From positions 930,001 through 994,000 of the forward strand of contig CBDCVB010000001.1 in NCBI GenBank assembly GCA_965222895.1: a stretch of 64,000 nucleotides of DNA. Reading direction: 5' to 3'. Every line of letters begins with the position of its first letter. The first letter of the stretch is position 1. The notes under the pieces were generated by a model. That model worked only from the letters and a program-made list of their open reading frames with translations. It was not told the DNA's origin and made no database searches. The DNA is from Bin87 sp965222895 (GTDB lineage: Bacteria; Chloroflexota; Dehalococcoidia; Lucifugimonadales; UBA3495). Of the stretch, positions 37,067 to 45,971 are shown one piece after another. The translations under genes and the position numbers were made by a program.

Positions 37067-37198
37067 GTCACCTCCTCGTTGCATTGGGGCACTTGTCGTA
37101 TCGGGACAAGGGTGGGTTAGGTGGGGGCATTTTAGCAAATATGCCGTGGTGGATGATTGCCCGACCGTCATACGCACGGTCATTCGATTGTTCCCATG

Positions 37199-37302
37199 GT
37201 CATTGCGAGCGCAGCGTGGCAATCTCGATGAGAAACCACAGTATCTTCACCGACGGGATTGCCACGTCGTCCGCCGGAGGCGGACTCCTCGCAATGACAG
37301 CG
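37199..37302. repeat. dispersed palindromic element, family A
   Basis: The arms GTCATTGCGAGCGCAGCGTG and a complementary right arm ending CTCGCAATGACAG flank about 45 bp. It lies between divergent CapA-like and CoA-transferase genes. Confidence 0.65.
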
Positions 37303-37371
37303 ACCAAAGGACTTGCCGTCTTACGGCGGTGTACATTCCACATCCCCGGCCGATGCTACAATGCTCCCCAA

Positions 37372-38601
37372 ATGACCGCCCCTAGTGAACAATCGAATTC
37401 CGGGTCGTCCCTACCGCTCAGCGGTTATCGGGTGTTGGACCTGGCCGGCCCGATGGGCGTCTACTGCGGCAAGCTGATGGCCGACATGGGCGCCGACGTT
37501 ATCAAGGTCGAGCCGCCGGGTGGTGACTCCATGCGCGGCATTGGTCCCTTCATGGACGGCCAGCCCGGCCCCAGCCGCAGTTTGTATTGGCTCCACTTCA
37601 ACACCAACAAGCGCAGCGTGACCCTGGATACACGCTCAACCGAAGGGGCAGCGCTACTGCACAAGCTTGCCCTCGCCTCCGACGTGCTGCTGGAGACCGG
37701 CCCACCCGGGTACATGGACTCTCTGGGTTTGGGATACGAGAGCCTGGCGGCGGACTCGCCCGGACTGGTGTATTCGTCCATAACGCCCTTCGGGCAGACC
37801 GGCCCCTATCGCGATTTCAAGGCGTCCGACCTGGTGGGCTTTGCCATGGGCGGGTATATGTACGTCACCGGCTGGCCCCATGCCCCGCCCACCCGGTTGT
37901 GGGGGTCTCAGGCCTACCACACCGCCTCGAACCGCGCTTACATCGCCATACTGCTGGCCTTGTACCATCGCACGATGACCGGGGAAGGACAGTACATCGA
38001 CGTTTCTATGCAGGAGGCGGTGGCCGCCACCACCGAGCACGTCAACACAACCTACAACTACACCGGCGAGTCGGCGGTGCGCTGCGGGTTCCGCCACGGC
38101 GGCCAGTTCGTCGCCACCTGGCCGTGCCGGGACGGCTACGCCAGCATCACCACCAACACCCGGCAGGCGTGGGACGATCTGCGGGCCTGGATGGATCGGG
38201 ACGGCATGGCCGGCGACCTGATGGACGAACAATACAACGACCACTTCATCCTGCGGGGCGAGCATTCGGGCCATATCGAGGGCCTTATCCAGCAGTGGGC
38301 CCTGCTTCACACCAGGCAGGAGATAACCGAGTTCGGCCAGTCCAACCACCATCCGTGGGGTCCCGCTGCCACGCCCGATGAAATCCTGGAAAACGAGCAA
38401 CTATGGAGCCGGGGATACCTGACAACAGTAGAGTCTTCGGACGGCGGCCCGTCCATGGTGTACCCAGGCGACCCGTACCGCCTCACCGAGTCCCCACGCC
38501 AGACACGCCGGACGGCTCCCGCCCCCGGCGAACATAACGCTGAGGTCCTTTCCGGCATCCTGGGTCTATCACCGGAAGAGCTGGAACGCCTTTCTGCCTG
38601 A
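37372..38601 (+). CDS. CaiB/BaiF (family III) CoA-transferase, probable non-catalytic subunit
   Basis: This 409-residue protein starts with SGYRVLDLAGPMGVYCGKLMADMGADVIKVEPPGGD, the family opening. At the position of formyl-CoA transferase Asp169 it has WGSQAYHTASNRAYIA, so by my alignment the catalytic Asp is missing. The next gene, six bases downstream, encodes a second family III protein that has the Asp, suggesting a heteromeric enzyme. A TACAAT sequence lies at 37357-37362, about ten bases before ATG 37372, so the transcript may be nearly leaderless. The longer open frame to 37084 is rejected because it runs through a repeat. Confidence 0.87.
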   Translation: MTAPSEQSNSGSSLPLSGYRVLDLAGPMGVYCGKLMADMGADVIKVEPPGGDSMRGIGPFMDGQPGPSRSLYWLHFNTNKRSVTLDTRSTEGAALLHKLALASDVLLETGPPGYMDSLGLGYESLAADSPGLVYSSITPFGQTGPYRDFKASDLVGFAMGGYMYVTGWPHAPPTRLWGSQAYHTASNRAYIAILLALYHRTMTGEGQYIDVSMQEAVAATTEHVNTTYNYTGESAVRCGFRHGGQFVATWPCRDGYASITTNTRQAWDDLRAWMDRDGMAGDLMDEQYNDHFILRGEHSGHIEGLIQQWALLHTRQEITEFGQSNHHPWGPAATPDEILENEQLWSRGYLTTVESSDGGPSMVYPGDPYRLTESPRQTRRTAPAPGEHNAEVLSGILGLSPEELERLSA

Positions 38602-38607
38602 GGTTGA

Positions 38608-39843
38608 ATGGACTTGAGCAGTGATTCGCATCAGACCGCCGTCGCCCTCCAGGGCATCCGAGTGCTGGATTTCACCTGGATTCACGCCGGGCCTTCAGCC
38701 ACGCGGATTCTCTCCGACCAGGGCGCGGAAGTCATCAAGGTCGAGTCCAACAACGCCCTGTCGGTCATCGGCGGCCCGGCGTCCGCCACTGCCAGGGGAT
38801 TGGGCCAACGCCACAACTGGAACGCAGGCAAGCTGTCCATCTCCCTAAACATGAAGACCCCCCAAGCCGTCGACATCGCCAAGCGGCTCGTGGCAGTATC
38901 CGACGTGGTGGCGGAAAACTTCAGCGGGCGGGTGATGCCATCTTGGGGCCTTGATTACGACTCCATAAGGCCCATCAATCCCAGCATAATCATGCTCAGC
39001 ATGTCCGGATTCGGCCGCACCGGACCGTGGAAAGACCGGGTCAGCTACGGCCAGACGCTCCAGGCTTGGTCGGGGTTCACCCAGTTGACCGGGTTTCCGG
39101 ATACCGACCCAAGCGGCCCGGCCAGCGCGTACAGTGATGCCGTCGGCGGCATGGCCGGGGCGCAAGCGGTGCTGCTCGCCCTAATTCACCGGGCCAAGAC
39201 CGGGCGAGGGCAGTGGCTCGACGTTTCCCAGTTCGAGTCCCTGTCGTCTCTGTTGGAAACCCTGGTGTTGGACATGAGCGTCAACGGACCCGCCGCGGCC
39301 TCGGCTCGCGCGGGCAATCGCTTGCCGTATGGCGGCGGCGCTCCCCACGGCGCGTACCGCTGTCGGGGAGAGGACCGATGGGTGGCTATCTCCATATTCT
39401 CCCACGAAGAATGGCGCGCCTTCGTAGACGTCATGGGCAGCCCACAATGGGCTGAAGACCAACGGTTCGCTACCGACAATGCCCGTTGGCGCAACGCCGA
39501 CGCACTGGACACCTTGGTGGAATCTTGGACCATCCGACACACTGCGGAAGACGTGATGGGCCTCCTCCAGGCTGCGGGCGTCGCTGCCGGGGTGGTCCAG
39601 ACCGGGGCCGACCTTTCGCACGACCCCCAGTTAAAGGAGCGAGGTTTCTTCCGACCTGTCCTGGATCACCAGGGAGAGTATCGGACCATAGAGAGTGCGC
39701 CCTACAAGCTGTCCCGCACTCCCGGCAGTGTCACCAAGGGTGCGCCGGCCTTCGGAGCAGACATGACCTACGTGCTGCGGGAATTGCTGGGCATGTCCGA
39801 CGACGAAGTGGAAGATTGCGCCATCGGCGGCGTGTTCGACTGA
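38608..39843 (+). CDS. CaiB/BaiF (family III) CoA-transferase, catalytic-type subunit
   Basis: This 411-residue protein starts LQGIRVLDFTWIHAGPSATRILSDQGAEVIKVES. The segment AYSDAVGGMAGAQAVLLAL aligns with GDSNSGMH of formyl-CoA transferase, so the catalytic Asp is present. It is translationally close to the preceding Asp-less homologue (6-bp gap). Together they may form an alpha-beta CoA-transferase, as known for heteromeric members such as benzylsuccinate CoA-transferase. The acid accepted is unknown. Confidence 0.9.
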   Translation: MDLSSDSHQTAVALQGIRVLDFTWIHAGPSATRILSDQGAEVIKVESNNALSVIGGPASATARGLGQRHNWNAGKLSISLNMKTPQAVDIAKRLVAVSDVVAENFSGRVMPSWGLDYDSIRPINPSIIMLSMSGFGRTGPWKDRVSYGQTLQAWSGFTQLTGFPDTDPSGPASAYSDAVGGMAGAQAVLLALIHRAKTGRGQWLDVSQFESLSSLLETLVLDMSVNGPAAASARAGNRLPYGGGAPHGAYRCRGEDRWVAISIFSHEEWRAFVDVMGSPQWAEDQRFATDNARWRNADALDTLVESWTIRHTAEDVMGLLQAAGVAAGVVQTGADLSHDPQLKERGFFRPVLDHQGEYRTIESAPYKLSRTPGSVTKGAPAFGADMTYVLRELLGMSDDEVEDCAIGGVFD

Positions 39844-40176
39844 GCGGCACACCTGTAATCGGCGGCGGCAAAGTTGGCCACATTTATGGCTCGTGCGTCG
39901 GTTTGAAGCTGTTGAAGATGCGGAAAAAGCAATCGTCTTGAAAACCACGGGACTTGATGAAGTTGGGTTCCGGTAGACGCGGTTTCTCACCATGCTGTTT
40001 AGGATGGTGTGGTGGCGTTGCAGGGGATTGGCCTTCAAGGTGAAGTGCTGGCTGGTCCGCAGGTAGCAGATCCACAGGCTGATTGTCAGCACTATGAAAG
40101 ACGGCAAACGGTAGAGTTCTCAAACGCCACAATCCGGCGATCAAGCCGCCCGCGTAGTCCACATTACGGCCGCCGG
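39844..40176. other. gap with a possible unidentified relic
   Basis: On the minus strand a frame reads FTLKANPLQRHHTILNSMVR, then NRVYRNPTSSSPVVFKTI, which looks protein-like but is not a family I can name. It has no clear start. It may be the end of a degraded transposase. Confidence 0.3.
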
Positions 40177-40725
40177 TTATACACACGGCCCCAGACGAAG
40201 CCGATCAACTCGCACATACCCTTCGAACACACTTACTTCAACCTCCGAGGACATAAACCGGGCGGGCAACTCCGTCTCTGGGTAAACCTTAACTTTGTAG
40301 GAGGACGGCCAATTGTCCCCCGATGCAATGACCTCGTGGACCCGATCACACAGGGAAATGCTGAGTACGCGCCCGTCGAAACTAAATGTCATTTCGCTTT
40401 CTTCGGGGAGCCAAGAGAGTTCTTCCACAAGATTGCGCCGAAGGGGTCGGGCATAGTCCCGGTCGCCAAAGCACTTTGGGCAGACCTCATAGGCCCGCTG
40501 CCTTTCCTGGGCCGCGCGCTCCTCGCGTGCTGGCGGCACTAGGTCCCAGTGCCGTTCCCCTTCGACAAACCAATCCGGCAGCGGTTCTAGTTGGGATCTG
40601 TTCGACTTGAGGGCGTAGCTGACCCAGGCCGCAGCTTCCAAGGCGCTTCCCAAGTCGCCAGGAATTTGGGATTCTACGAGTGCCACCGTGCGGGCGGTGT
40701 TGATCACACCACTCAGCAAAACCAC
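40177..40725 (-). CDS. hypothetical protein with a CPKC motif
   Basis: This 182-residue open frame starts at GTG 40725, immediately after a stop codon of another frame. The composition is protein-like: hydrophobic and charged segments alternate, a single CPKCFGDRDYARP motif lies near residue 82, and the end is amphipathic (EVEVSVFEGYVRVDRLRLG). No family is recognised and no good ribosome-binding site is seen. It could be a real lone gene or the 3' part of a longer broken one that continues upstream. Confidence 0.45.
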   Translation of the reverse strand: MVLLSGVINTARTVALVESQIPGDLGSALEAAAWVSYALKSNRSQLEPLPDWFVEGERHWDLVPPAREERAAQERQRAYEVCPKCFGDRDYARPLRRNLVEELSWLPEESEMTFSFDGRVLSISLCDRVHEVIASGDNWPSSYKVKVYPETELPARFMSSEVEVSVFEGYVRVDRLRLGPCV

Positions 40726-41265
40726 TTACCGCGCATACATGTTCATCACGTGGACAGCGTCCAAATCGAGATGAACGAACCTGTAGCCGACACCTTCCAG
40801 TCCGGCTTGAGTCGTCCGGCGCTCAAAGCCAAGTGCCATCAGAGAGTCAAGTGTTGGGCATGGACCGCTCAATTTCCTACCTCCATAGCGCATTCGGCTC
40901 GCCCACGCTCGACTCCCTCGATACCGGCTTCGGCAGCAGCGCATCCCGTTGTGTGGGTAGGGCGCGGGATTCCTCCCCAAGATCGTAGCAGTGGAGGGAT
41001 TGTGGTGGCGCATCCGCTGAATGTATCCACGAAAATCCTATCGGGCACGAGCTGGTTGTTCATATACACCAAGTTGCGGTTCGGGCCAAGCACCGCCAAA
41101 TTTGCAGAGACTGACGTCGGATCCTGGGTAGTTAAGGGCAAAGTAAGGGAACGCAGGATTTTGGTCAGCAGCGTCAAGTGCGGTACTGGTTGACCGCACG
41201 ACGATTGCAAAGTCCTGTATAACCCGTTCGTGGTGAGCCAGGGCGTGCTGACATTGGAAACATAA
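40726..41265. other. gap with short unassigned frames
   Basis: Minus-strand fragments such as MALGFERRTTQAGLEGVGYR followed by FVHLDLDAVH look protein-like but are short, in different frames and unassignable. I cannot support a gene here. Confidence 0.3.
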
Positions 41266-41366
41266 CCCGTCGTTCCTGTGCAAGCAGGAACCCAGAAAAC
41301 CCTCTGCGATAGGCACGTTGGCCCGGTTTTACACTCGTTGGGTTCCCGCTACCTCGGGAATGACGG
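41266..41366. repeat. dispersed palindromic repeat, family B
   Basis: The arms CCCGTCGTTCCTGTGCAAGC and a near-complementary right arm ending CCTCGGGAATGACGG, of the same type as at 34504-34608, lie just downstream of the SDR gene stop. Confidence 0.55.
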
Positions 41367-41382
41367 CATTTGTGAATACACT

Positions 41383-42216
41383 CTAGTCCAGCCCAACCCG
41401 CCTCAGCGTGAATGCGTCCCCGGCCATAATCTCGGCAATCCTCGGCGGCAGACCGCGAAAATCATCGGTCGCCGCCGAGATCAATCTTCCGGTCAGCGCC
41501 CCGCTTTCGTCGGACGCCAGCCACACTGCCAGCTCAGCGCACTCGTCTATGGACGCGCCACCGCCTGACGTTACCCTCAGCCCGAGCTGGTGGATGAATT
41601 CCGCCCCCGCCTGGGCGGCTTCCTCGGTCATCTTGTCCCACATACTCGTATGAACCGAGCCCGGCCCGAGGGCGTTCACCGTAATTCCCTTGCCGTACAG
41701 TTCTTGGGCCAACACTTCGGTAAGCCGTACCACGGCCGCTTTGCTGGAGCAATAGGCCGACATATTGCTCCACGCATTGGTCGCCCCCGCGCCCGACAGG
41801 TTGATAATCTTTCCTCCGGACTGCCCCAGCATTACGGGGATAACGGCTCGACATACCAGAAAGGTGCCGGTGAGGTTGACGTTGACGGTGTTCACCCAAT
41901 CGGCGATGTCGTTGCCCTGCAACGGACCGATGGGGCCGGAGTTTCCGGCGTTGTTGACCAGCACGTCAATACGCCCGAATCGCTCTACTACTCGATGGGC
42001 CAACCGTTCCGTGTCCTTCTGGCTGGTGACGTCGGTGCGGACGGCAATCGCTTCGGCGCCGAGCTCCGACGCGGTGCTGACAACCTCTTGCAGCTCGGAT
42101 TCGTTGCGAGCGGCCAGCGCCAGCTTGGCGCCTTCGCGGGCATAGGCCAAGGCGATGGCCCGCCCAATGCCTCTCCCCGCGCCCGTAATGACTGCTACCT
42201 GACCATCCAATTTCAT
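41383..42216 (-). CDS. SDR-family oxidoreductase
   Basis: This 277-residue classical SDR has VITGAGRGIGRAIALAYAREG, DVLVNNAGNSGPIGP, the catalytic Ser region INLSGAGATNAWSNMSAYCSSKAA with YxxxK, and VNALGPGSVHTSMW. The cofactor-binding segment after the first strand (AARNESELQ) suggests NADP preference, which is an inference. GGGGAGGATACGCC precedes ATG 42216. It stands alone, next to a broken GMC oxidoreductase gene on the same strand. Confidence 0.9.
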   Translation of the reverse strand: MKLDGQVAVITGAGRGIGRAIALAYAREGAKLALAARNESELQEVVSTASELGAEAIAVRTDVTSQKDTERLAHRVVERFGRIDVLVNNAGNSGPIGPLQGNDIADWVNTVNVNLTGTFLVCRAVIPVMLGQSGGKIINLSGAGATNAWSNMSAYCSSKAAVVRLTEVLAQELYGKGITVNALGPGSVHTSMWDKMTEEAAQAGAEFIHQLGLRVTSGGGASIDECAELAVWLASDESGALTGRLISAATDDFRGLPPRIAEIMAGDAFTLRRVGLD

Positions 42217-42260
42217 GGCGTATCCTCCCCAGGGGTACCAATTGCAATTGTCCTGGACCT

Positions 42261-42295
42261 CATGCGTACCCACTTTGCACTGTCATTGCGAGATT
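42261..42295. repeat. half copy of family A dispersed element
   Basis: CTCATGCGTACCCACTTTGC followed by ACTGTCATTGCGAG matches one half of the family A palindrome. The other half is missing. Confidence 0.5.
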
Positions 42296-42353
42296 TCGGT
42301 CGGGCCATTCGCGGCGACCTTGTGCCCTCCCCATCTCTGTTACCCGTTATCAC

Positions 42354-43013
42354 TTACCGGCTGGCCTGAATAAAGTCTGCTATCCGTTCCGCCACCATTA
42401 TCACCGCCGGGTTGATGGGGGCGCGTACCAGGTCGGGCATGATCGACGCATCAACGATGCGTAGCCCTTCCATGCCGTGCACGTGCCCATACTGATCGAC
42501 TACGGCCAGAGGGTCTGCGGACGGTCCCATTTTGCAAGTGCAGGAAATGTGGGAGTAGGTGGTCGCTTCCCGCAACAGCCATTGGTCCAACGCGTCGTCG
42601 CTCGCCAGGTCATTGTCCTCGGGTTCAATGCGTTTCCCCAACAGAGGGGCCAGTTCGTGTCGACCGGCCAGATCCAGGGCCAGACGAACGCCGGCCCTCA
42701 GCCGCGCTCTGTCAAAGGGTTCATCCAAGTAATTGTAGTGCATGGCCGGCTGCACCCGGTAGTCGGACGAGGTTAGCGTCAGCGCCCCCGGCTTTCTGGC
42801 AGCAACAGGGCGACCATCATTTCAATGTGCCGTCTGACGGCATCCGCCCCCTCAGCCCGTGCGACTTGAGCCTGGGGCGCCGGCGCGGTTCCCTTGACCC
42901 GGGGCGTGCTCAGGGCGGAAAGACTGATTCCCAGATCGTTTCTCAGATGGGAGCCGGGAGCGGTTAGCCGCAACGCCGCGCCGCCGGCCCCCCGGTTGGA
43001 TGGAGTAACAAAA
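42354..43013 (-). pseudogene. GMC-family oxidoreductase, 3' part of a split gene
   Basis: This is the C-terminal half of the GMC flavoenzyme whose 5' part is at 45972-46958. It contains the FAD/active-site tail SHISCTCKMGPSADPLAVVDQYGHVHGMEGLRIVDASIMP...NPAVIMVAERIADFI, with the SCTCKMG and NPAVIM blocks typical of GMC enzymes. A second defect is a frame change at about 42785 in a run of five G; six G would join MVALLLPESRG to ALTLTSSDYRVQPAMHYNYLD. The insertion junction is the TAACAAAA target copy at 43006-43013. Confidence 0.9.
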
Positions 43014-43186
43014 GGGAATTACATACTTGATTACCCATAGCCCATTTGTTCGGGTTGAGAAAATTGGCGAAACTCGGCCGGTAGCAAGGCGATAATGAAT
43101 TGCGCTCACAGCAGTGACGAATTCCGTTTCAGGGTGCCGTCCATTGCGAACTGACTACAGCGTGTTGATAAAGTTCCCACAATTAC

Positions 43187-43885
43187 TTAGCAGAATACTT
43201 GGGTGAGATATACAGCGTTATAGCCTTTCCACCTACCGAAAGAAACGCCGACCGCAGTGTGGTTGTAGCGTATGTCTAGCAAATTCGCGCGGTGTCCTGG
43301 ACTATCCATCCAACTTTGAACCGCTTTAGCCGCTATTCGATCAAGGTTGCGGGATGCAATTTCGATAGCAATGTTTTCGCCAACACCATGGCTAATACTC
43401 TGACATCTGTAACCTGCACGCCGAGCGCGCTCTGACGGCCCTAATCCCTCTGGCGTATCGTGGCTGAAGTAACCGCGGTCAGCCATATCATCGCTGTGCG
43501 CACGGGAGACAGCGGCAAGTTGAGGTTCCCATTTGAGCGGCCTTCTGCCGTTGCTTACACGTGACGCATTGATGCCTGTATGTACCTTCAACGCCAGTTC
43601 GGAAACCTTTGCTGCGTCATCCTTGTTTGACTTGGCCTGGCGTTCCTTTTGACGTTGTGATTGGCCTTCAATCGACTGCACCACAACGGCTTTTGCCAGA
43701 TCACGCTGTGTGTCACATCGCAAACTTGCCACGATTGAGAGACCCATCAGAAGAGCAATCGTGGCTGTCAGGAAACCGATGCGCCACGGACGTTGCCGCC
43801 GGTGAATGGCATTGTAGTGATTGCCCCCCTTAGGACGTCGATGATGTGTATGGAATGACCAGTTGTGGTAGTGATTGTACGGCAT
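43187..43885 (-). CDS. CAP/SCP-domain protein with an N-terminal membrane segment
   Basis: This encodes about 232 residues. A His-rich basic N-terminus (PYNHYHNWSFHTHHRRPKGG) is followed by one membrane segment (IGFLTATIALLMGLSIVASL, about residues 35-55), a Gln/Lys-rich linker and a C-terminal CAP domain. That domain has LAAVSRAHSDDMADRGYFSH, GVGENIAIEI and VQSWMDSPGHRANLLDIRY, including the two conserved His. CAP proteins are usually secreted. ATG 43885 was chosen for the AAAGG upstream; ATG 43912 is possible. It is the main passenger of the surrounding element. Confidence 0.82.
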   Translation of the reverse strand: MPYNHYHNWSFHTHHRRPKGGNHYNAIHRRQRPWRIGFLTATIALLMGLSIVASLRCDTQRDLAKAVVVQSIEGQSQRQKERQAKSNKDDAAKVSELALKVHTGINASRVSNGRRPLKWEPQLAAVSRAHSDDMADRGYFSHDTPEGLGPSERARRAGYRCQSISHGVGENIAIEIASRNLDRIAAKAVQSWMDSPGHRANLLDIRYNHTAVGVSFGRWKGYNAVYLTQVFC

Positions 43886-44002
43886 GACCTTTCTGTCTCC
43901 GTGTAGTGCCATTGCGATGACTACCAAATAGCGAAACCGCCCCGAAGTCAGTTCAGGCTCCGGTAGCCGAGGAACCCGGAGCATTACTCTTGCCGGCGGC
44001 TT

Positions 44003-44164
44003 TTACCGCTTGTGGGCAAATTTGAACTTGTACGACGGTGCCCGCGTGCGTGCCGACCTAGACTTGCTTGGTGGCGTCCGGTAATGGTTCGGAACCCTGA
44101 CGCCATCATTGCGGGTGTGCCCACGGACAAACACGAGCTTCTTGCCGGTACTCGTTTGAGCCAT
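44003..44164 (-). CDS. 53-residue basic protein inside the TIR element
   Basis: A short gene starting MAQTSTGKKLVFVRGHTRND and ending YKFKFAHKR, with many Lys and Arg residues. AAGGAGGTCTCGCT directly precedes ATG 44164, which is the best evidence that it is translated. It lies upstream of the CAP-protein gene on the same strand within the TIR element. No family is recognised. Its size and charge would suit a nucleic-acid-binding or accessory protein, but that is only a guess. IS66 is inserted just upstream of it and may separate it from its promoter. Confidence 0.55.
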   Translation of the reverse strand: MAQTSTGKKLVFVRGHTRNDGVRVPNHYRTPPSKSRSARTRAPSYKFKFAHKR

Positions 44165-44211
44165 AGCGAGACCTCCTTGTTGAGTCTCGCCGAACCGGGC
44201 GGCGATTGCCG

Positions 44212-45663
44212 GTAACTGTTCAGACTTGGTGGGGGAATTGGTTCAAAGAGGTTCGGGGATGGCTTGCGCGAGGGGTTGTGGTTATGTCATATAACGGGCA
44301 TGGATTCGGAAACTGACCTGTCCACCCCTGACCGCGATGTGCTCATCGCCATCGTCATACGGCAGGAGGCCATCATAGCCCGACAGCAGGCCATCATCGA
44401 GGGCCTGGAGCAACGGGTTGCTCAGCTGGAAGGGCGGGCCAAACCCAGTGGCGCCCGGGGGATGCCCGGTGTCAAACCCGAAGCCAGCCAGAAACCGGCC
44501 CAGCCCAAAGCGCCACGCCAGCGGCGGCCCCACGGCTTTGCCCGCCGTCGCATGACGCCCACCCGTCGGGTGGAGCATGTGGTGGACCACTGTCCCGACT
44601 GCGGAACGCTGTTGTCCGGTGGCTGGACCCAGCGCACGCGGGAGGTCATCGAGTTGCCCCAGGTTCCGGCGGAAGTTACCGAGCACGTCTACATCGCCAG
44701 GGATTGCCCGGGGTGCCGACGCCGCTGCGTTCCCCCTGCACAAATGGACGGCGTGGTGATGGGCCAGCAGCGCCTGGGTATCAACCTGGTCAGTCTGATT
44801 GCCACGCTCCGAGAGGAGGCCCGACTGCCCATCGCCGTCATCCAGCGGTATCTGCACACCGTCCATGGGCTGAGCCTCAGCGTGGGAGCCATCATGGCTG
44901 CGGTGCATCGCACTGCGCAAAAGGCCCAGTCCGCAGTGGACCGGATTCTGGCCCAAGTCCGCGCCAGCCCAGTGGTCCATGCCGACGAGACCGGCTGGCG
45001 TGAGGATGGCCACAACGGCTACGTGTGGACTTTCAGCACCCCCACCCAACGCTACTTCCTGCGGCGGGGTCGCAACAAGGAAGTGGTGGATGAAGCTCTG
45101 GGCGACACCTTCTCCGGCGTCCTGGTCAGCGATTTCTACGCCGCCTACCACCATTACGAGGGCCCCAAACAGCGCTGCTGGGTCCACCTGCTGCGGGATA
45201 TCCACGATCTGAAGGCCCTTTACCCGAAGGACCAAAAGCTGGCGCAGTGGGCCGACGCCGTCCACGAGATTTACGACCGGGCCAAAGCCAGCGCCCATCC
45301 CCAGACCAAGCGGCGACGCGCCGCCCAACTGGCCCTGGAACGGCAGCTGCTGGCCATTTGCCAACCCTTCCTTCACGACCCTTCGGCAACCCAGGCCAAG
45401 TTATGCCGACGCATCGAGCGCCATATCAAAGAGCTCTTCGTCTTCGTGGCCGAACCGGAGGCGCCACCGGACAACAACGCCGCCGAACGCAGCCTGCGCC
45501 ATCTGGTCGTCAGTCGCAAGATCAGCGGCGGCACCCGGTCGGAACGGGGCAGCAGCAGTAAGATGACCCTGGCTTCCCTCTTCGGCACCTGGCGCGCCCA
45601 AGGACTGAATCCCCTCGCCGCTTGCCGACAACTGCTCACTTCCCCGCAACTCTGAACAGTTAC
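44212..45663 (+). mobile_element. IS66-family insertion sequence, single-transposase type
   Basis: This 1,452-bp element ends in GTAACTGTTCAGA on both sides as inverted repeats, with a perfect 8-bp duplication GATTGCCG at 44204-44211 and 45664-45671. It carries only the tnpC-type transposase, without tnpA/tnpB, as in the ISBst12 subgroup. It is nested inside the 43014-45988 element, so it arrived later. Confidence 0.92.
44300..45655 (+). CDS. IS66-family transposase (TnpC type)
   Basis: This 451-residue DDE transposase has an N-terminal coiled-coil leucine-rich segment (VLIAIVIRQEAIIARQQAII), a basic region, a zinc-ribbon-like pair (VDHCPDCGTLLSGG and ARDCPGCRRRC), then catalytic residues. 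These are Asp in VVHADETGWR, Asp in VLVSDFYAAYHHYEG and Glu in PPDNNAAERSLRHLVVSRKISGG. The length and all motifs are intact, so it should be active. ATG 44300 is preferred over an upstream TTG at 44264. Confidence 0.93.
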   Translation: MDSETDLSTPDRDVLIAIVIRQEAIIARQQAIIEGLEQRVAQLEGRAKPSGARGMPGVKPEASQKPAQPKAPRQRRPHGFARRRMTPTRRVEHVVDHCPDCGTLLSGGWTQRTREVIELPQVPAEVTEHVYIARDCPGCRRRCVPPAQMDGVVMGQQRLGINLVSLIATLREEARLPIAVIQRYLHTVHGLSLSVGAIMAAVHRTAQKAQSAVDRILAQVRASPVVHADETGWREDGHNGYVWTFSTPTQRYFLRRGRNKEVVDEALGDTFSGVLVSDFYAAYHHYEGPKQRCWVHLLRDIHDLKALYPKDQKLAQWADAVHEIYDRAKASAHPQTKRRRAAQLALERQLLAICQPFLHDPSATQAKLCRRIERHIKELFVFVAEPEAPPDNNAAERSLRHLVVSRKISGGTRSERGSSSKMTLASLFGTWRAQGLNPLAACRQLLTSPQL

Positions 45664-45762
45664 GATTGCCGCGCCATGCTTGACTCCAGAGGCAACCGCT
45701 GTTAAAGTTGCCAGCGGCTGTAACCGGCCCTCTGGGAGTCCCCGGTTCAGCGGGGACAACCA

Positions 45763-45796
45763 CAAAAAGCCCCGTCGGATCGGTTCCGGCGGGGCT
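45763..45796 (-). terminator. rho-independent terminator in the TIR element
   Basis: Read on the minus strand, AGCCCCGCCGG and CCGACGGGGCT form a stem and are followed by TTTTTG. It lies upstream of the 53-residue gene before the IS66 insertion, so it would stop transcripts entering from the element end, or end a very short leader transcript. Confidence 0.7.
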
Positions 45797-45971
45797 AGAC
45801 AAAGGCCGTAGGGATCGCTTACAATAGCAAGCGACTAGGGAGCTTATGCCTGCGCCCCGCCGTCACCGCCTCGGCCTTCCCGCCGAGGCTCTTTGGTGAC
45901 TGGTGTCATTTTAGCCATCGAAACGATAATTGGCAAGCGCGCGTATCACGACATCCGATAGAATCGGGTAA

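Noticed and set aside
36134..37120. 328-codon plus-strand frame over the CapA-like gene
   Set aside because: Low-complexity Val/Gly/His shadow opposite a gene with clear metal-binding motifs.
45844..45918. 24-codon minus-strand frame before the terminator in the TIR element
   Set aside because: It has no good ribosome-binding site and overlaps strong hairpins. It is mentioned only as a possible leader feature.
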